NCBI GenBank assembly: GCA_963782465.1
Contig: CAWAJR010000003.1
Span: 372,001 to 436,000, forward strand
Length of the DNA: 64,000 bases
Reading direction: 5' to 3'
Source of the DNA: JAODBJ01 sp963782465
GTDB taxonomy: Bacteria > Actinomycetota > Acidimicrobiia > IMCC26256 > PALSA-610
Shown here in pieces: positions 61,030-64,000 of this stretch (positions are counted from its first letter, which is position 1; each line of letters starts with the position of its first letter). The notes under the pieces were generated by a model that was not told the origin of the DNA, made no database searches, and saw only the letters and a list, made by a program, of their open reading frames with translations. The position numbers and the translations under genes are program-made.

Positions 61030-62484
61030 CTACGAGCTGAAGTCGGCGAGCAGCCCTCGGAGTTCCTCGGCCATCCTCGTCACTTCCTCGGCCGACCGCG
61101 CGGTCTCGCCGGCCGCGGTCGTCGTGTCAGCCGCTGCCGTTGCGACGTCGTTGATGTTGTAGGCGATCTGCTGCGAACTCGTCGCCGCTTCGCTCGCCCC
61201 GCGGCCCATCTCCCGGGTCGTCGCGTCCTGCTCCTCGACCGCGGCCGAGATCGTGGCCTGCTTCTCGTTGATGCTCTCGATCACCGTCACGATCGCGGCG
61301 ATGGCGTCGATCGCGTCGTTGGTTTCGGCCTGGATCGCCGCGATGCGCTCGGCGATGTCGGCGGTCGCCGCGCCGGTCTGCACCGAGAGGTCCTTCACTT
61401 CGCTCGCCACAACGGCGAAGCCCTTCCCGGCCTCACCGGCCCGTGCCGCTTCGATGGTCGCGTTGAGGGCGAGCAGGTTCGTCTGCTCGGCGATCGTCGA
61501 GATCACCTTCACCACGTCGCCGATCTTCTGCGAGCTCTCACCGAGCCGCACGACGGTTTCGTTCGTCGCTTCGGCGACCCGTCGCGCTTCGCCGCCTTCG
61601 GCAGCCGCGTCGGTGACGCTGCGGGCGATCTCCGAGATCGAAGCGCCCATCTCCTCCGACGCCGCAGCAAGCAGGTTGATGCTCTCCGAAACCTGGTCGG
61701 CCGCGCTCGACATTTCGGTCGCCCGGGCCGACGAGGTGTCGGAGTTGGCCGACATCTGGCTGCTGAGTGCCGAGAGTTCCGCCGCCGCGGAGGTGAGCGA
61801 GTCGGCGTTCTCCTTCATGGAACGGTTCGTCTTGCGCACGGCCCGGCGAATCACGTACGCCACCCCCGGCAGGAGCAGCAGCCCGAGGACGAGCAGGAAA
61901 CCGACCTGCGTCCGCGCGGTGTTGGCCCGGTTCGCCGCCGCGGTGTCGGTGCTCGTTACGAGCTTGTCCATGGACGTGAGCACGCCGTCGAAGAGCACGT
62001 CGAACTTCGCCTGCGCGTCGTTCATCTGCTTGTCACTCGTCAGCGCACTCGCGGTTCCCGGAGCGACGTGCGCCATCGGCGTCGCCGCCGCGACGTAGGC
62101 GTCGCGGGCGGGAACGAGGGCCTGGATCGCGGCGACCACTGCGGGCGGGTTACCGAGCTGGTCGACGATCTTGATGTTTGCCGCGACGGCGTCCTGCAGC
62201 GTCGCGATCCGGTCGTTCAGATCGGAGGCAAGGTCTTTGCGGGCTTGCGAGGAGGTCTCCGTCGTCAGCGCGAGGGCGTCGTACTTCAACGCGTTGTTCG
62301 CGCCGTCGAGCTCCGACTGGTTGTGCAACGCCTGCTGCACGAGGTTCATGCGCCCGACGTCGGTCTTGTACGAGCCGGACACGCTGTACGCAGTGACCCC
62401 GACGAGCGCCAGCGCCAGGAGCGCAACACCCGCCAGGATCATGATCTTCGTGGTTACCGACGTCTTGAACCGCACAAGCGACAC
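61030..62484 (-). CDS. methyl-accepting chemotaxis protein
   Basis: A 484-residue transmembrane chemoreceptor. TM1 is near residues 13-33 (IMILAGVALLALALVGVTA), a periplasmic or extracytoplasmic helical sensor follows to ~190, then TM2 (VGFLLVLGLLLLPGVAYVIRR). The signalling coiled coil has the conserved tip EQTNLLALNATIEAARAGEAGKGFAVVASEV (in part). No recognisable HAMP domain separates TM2 from the coil. The sensor segment resembles the 4HB-type ligand-binding bundles. No other chemotaxis genes are in the window. Start GTG 62484 is tentative; GTG 62475 is possible. Confidence 0.9.
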   Translation of the reverse strand: MSLVRFKTSVTTKIMILAGVALLALALVGVTAYSVSGSYKTDVGRMNLVQQALHNQSELDGANNALKYDALALTTETSSQARKDLASDLNDRIATLQDAVAANIKIVDQLGNPPAVVAAIQALVPARDAYVAAATPMAHVAPGTASALTSDKQMNDAQAKFDVLFDGVLTSMDKLVTSTDTAAANRANTARTQVGFLLVLGLLLLPGVAYVIRRAVRKTNRSMKENADSLTSAAAELSALSSQMSANSDTSSARATEMSSAADQVSESINLLAAASEEMGASISEIARSVTDAAAEGGEARRVAEATNETVVRLGESSQKIGDVVKVISTIAEQTNLLALNATIEAARAGEAGKGFAVVASEVKDLSVQTGAATADIAERIAAIQAETNDAIDAIAAIVTVIESINEKQATISAAVEEQDATTREMGRGASEAATSSQQIAYNINDVATAAADTTTAAGETARSAEEVTRMAEELRGLLADFSS

Positions 62485-62634
62485 CTATTCGTTCCGGGAG
62501 CGCGCCGGTGCGCGCAGCATTCTCAATCCCGTTCGGCATGCCTCGCGGGGTCATTGACCGCTCGCGTCGCGTTTCACTCGCAACAACGGCCCAAACTGAA
62601 TGTTGGAGAGCCATCCTGTTAACGTCCTGGGCCG

Positions 62635-64000
62635 ATGACGGCGCCGGTAGGGACGACGACGACGCTGTCGGAAGCGGCGTCGAAACGCCTCCTGGCCCGC
62701 TTCGGCGTGCCGGTCCTCGACGAACGCACAGCGGCGACCGCCGACGACGCGATTGCGGCCGCGAACGACATCGGCTACCCGGTCGTCGTCAAACTGTGCG
62801 GACCGGCCATCGCGCACAAGACGGAACGTGGCCTCGTTCGCCTCAACCTGCGCGACGCGGGCGCGGTCCGCGATGCGGCGCAGACGCTTCTCGGCGCCGC
62901 GACGGCCGCCGACGGCGACACCGAGTTGTTGATCGCGCCGATGGTGCGGGGGAACCGGGAGCTGATCGCCGGGCTCGTTTCCGACCCGCAGTTCGGCCCG
63001 TGCGTGATGCTCGGTGTCGGTGGAATCCTCGCTGAAGCGCTCGGTGATGTTGCGTTCCGTACCGTTCCCGTCACCGACGCCGAGGCGGCGGCGCTCGTCG
63101 ACGACGTGCGCACCCAGGCGCTGTTCGGGCCGTTCCGCGGTGAACCGCCCGTCGATCGCGCCGCGCTCGCCGCCGTCGTCCGCGGTCTCTCCGACCTCGC
63201 CATCGCGGAGCCCCAGGTCCACAGCGTCGACGTGAACCCACTCATCGTGGTGAACGGGAGGCCGGTCGCGGTCGATGCGCTGGTCGAGACGGCACCGGAA
63301 GGGGCGCCGGAGGCCGGCGCGCCCCGGCGGCCCGCGCCCGCGCCCGACGCGTTCCGCGCGCTGTTCGAACCACGTGGCGTCGTCGTGGCGGGCGCATCGA
63401 CCCACCCGGGCAAGTTCGGTTTCGTCGCCTTGCACAATGTGGTCGCGCACGGGTACCCCGGCGCGGTCGGTGCGACGAACCTCGAGGGCACCGACGTGCT
63501 GGGCGTGCGGACGGTTCGCACCATCGACGACCTCCCCGACGAGCCGTGGGACCTCGCGTTCGTGTGCACGCCGGCCACCGCGAACGCCGAGTTGTTGCGC
63601 GCGTGCGCGCGGCGCGGGATCCGGGCCGCGTTCCTGACGTCGGCCGGCTACGGCGAAGCCGGTGAAGCGGGCCGTCGCGCCGAGGCCGAACTCGTCGCGC
63701 TCTGCGACGAGCTGGGCATCCTGCTGGCCGGCCCCAACGGCCAGGGTGTCGTGTCCACACCGGCGTCGTTGTGCGCGCAGATCGTTGCGCCGTACCCGCC
63801 GCGGGGACGTATCGCGGTCGCGAGCCAGTCCGGCAATTTCGTCTCGTCGTTCCTGAACTGGTCGCGCCAGACCGGTGTCGGTGTGAGCCGCGCGGTGTCG
63901 GCCGGGAACGCGGCCGCCGTCACCATCGCCGACTATCTCGACTTCTACGCCGCCGACGACGAGACCGCGGTGAGCCTCGCGTATGTCGAGGGGATCGCCG
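62635..64000 (+). CDS. acetate-CoA ligase (ADP-forming) family protein, partial at right edge
   Basis: At least 455 codons, open to the window edge. The order is ATP-grasp first: KRLLARFGVPVLDERTAATADD, YPVVVKLCGPAIAHKTERGLV (in part), VMLGVGGILAEALGDVAFR, then VHSVDVNPLIV. A CoA-binding domain follows (FEPRGVVVAGASTHPGKFGF, VAVASQSGNF), then a succinyl-CoA-ligase-like part. Domain order resembles ATP-grasp-first members of the ADP-forming acyl-CoA ligase group, which make acyl-CoA with ATP or run in reverse. A TAACGT box ends 9 nt before the ATG. The C-terminal end is unseen. Confidence 0.86.
   Translation, partial: MTAPVGTTTTLSEAASKRLLARFGVPVLDERTAATADDAIAAANDIGYPVVVKLCGPAIAHKTERGLVRLNLRDAGAVRDAAQTLLGAATAADGDTELLIAPMVRGNRELIAGLVSDPQFGPCVMLGVGGILAEALGDVAFRTVPVTDAEAAALVDDVRTQALFGPFRGEPPVDRAALAAVVRGLSDLAIAEPQVHSVDVNPLIVVNGRPVAVDALVETAPEGAPEAGAPRRPAPAPDAFRALFEPRGVVVAGASTHPGKFGFVALHNVVAHGYPGAVGATNLEGTDVLGVRTVRTIDDLPDEPWDLAFVCTPATANAELLRACARRGIRAAFLTSAGYGEAGEAGRRAEAELVALCDELGILLAGPNGQGVVSTPASLCAQIVAPYPPRGRIAVASQSGNFVSSFLNWSRQTGVGVSRAVSAGNAAAVTIADYLDFYAADDETAVSLAYVEGIA

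Noticed and set aside
1..64000. Long arginine- or proline-rich open frames opposite real genes
   Set aside because: Typical of GC-rich DNA, where the opposite strand has few stops; they lack family motifs and overlap well-supported genes.
1..64000. CRISPR array, prophage, insertion sequence, tRNA or rRNA genes
   Set aside because: No spaced direct repeats, phage structural genes, transposase motifs or tRNA/rRNA-like sequence were seen on either strand.

Overview
The window is about 64 kb of GC-rich (roughly 70%) bacterial chromosome, tightly packed with genes on both strands. I see no rRNA, tRNA, prophage, insertion sequence or CRISPR array. Three things point to the Actinomycetota: a mycothiol-dependent formaldehyde dehydrogenase, a fused two-domain FbiC for coenzyme F420, and -10 boxes lying 6-8 nt before start codons (leaderless transcripts). 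An Acidimicrobiia-type lineage is my best guess, but that is inference.

Layout. 1-5.9 kb (minus): the edge of a PAS protein, then a run of closely spaced or overlapping genes: mycothiol formaldehyde dehydrogenase, MBL-fold hydrolase, SDR, agmatine deiminase, N-carbamoylputrescine amidase and a methyltransferase. 6-20 kb: SDR, DUF2207 membrane protein, HD protein, alpha/beta hydrolase, CapA-like protein, heme A synthase CtaA, aldo/keto reductase, RibD-like reductase and a very large LuxR-type AAA regulator. 20-30 kb: 5'-3' exonuclease, a secreted surface-protein pair (one TasA-like), enoyl-CoA hydratase, SDR, FxsA, acyl-CoA dehydrogenase, SCP2 protein and a polyprenyl diphosphate synthase. 30-34 kb: ABC exporter facing ctaB, a TlpA-like redoxin and a cupredoxin lipoprotein, which reads as a cytochrome oxidase biogenesis neighbourhood. 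34-40 kb: GroES-like protein, SDR, gamma carbonic anhydrase and the glycolate oxidase operon glcDEF. 40-51 kb: LOG protein, adenosine kinase-like, fbiC, 6-phosphogluconolactonase, uracil-DNA glycosylase, alpha-glucan phosphorylase, transaldolase and transketolase. 51-59 kb: FIST sensor and a six-gene coupled operon (GH84 hexosaminidase, GT2, nagA, lutA, lutB, lutC). 59-64 kb: acyl-CoA ligase, chemoreceptor and a partial ADP-forming CoA ligase.

How the genes work together. The clearest units are central carbon use (glycogen phosphorolysis plus the pentose-phosphate enzymes Pgl, Tal and Tkt), oxidation of small hydroxy acids (GlcDEF for glycolate, LutABC for L-lactate), amino-sugar salvage (GH84 plus NagA), heme A and oxidase assembly (CtaA, CtaB, redoxin, cupredoxin), putrescine synthesis from agmatine, and formaldehyde detoxification.

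Caution about the sequence. At least nine conserved genes are interrupted by frameshifts. Every one is repaired by adding back one base, or two bases of a GC pair, in a G/C run; none needs a base removed. This looks like deletion-type error in the assembly rather than gene decay, so the broken genes are annotated at full length. Two families of palindromic repeats (one 48 bp, one 52 bp, two copies each) and a recurring TAGCCT/TAGGCT -10 motif are the most notable non-coding signals.
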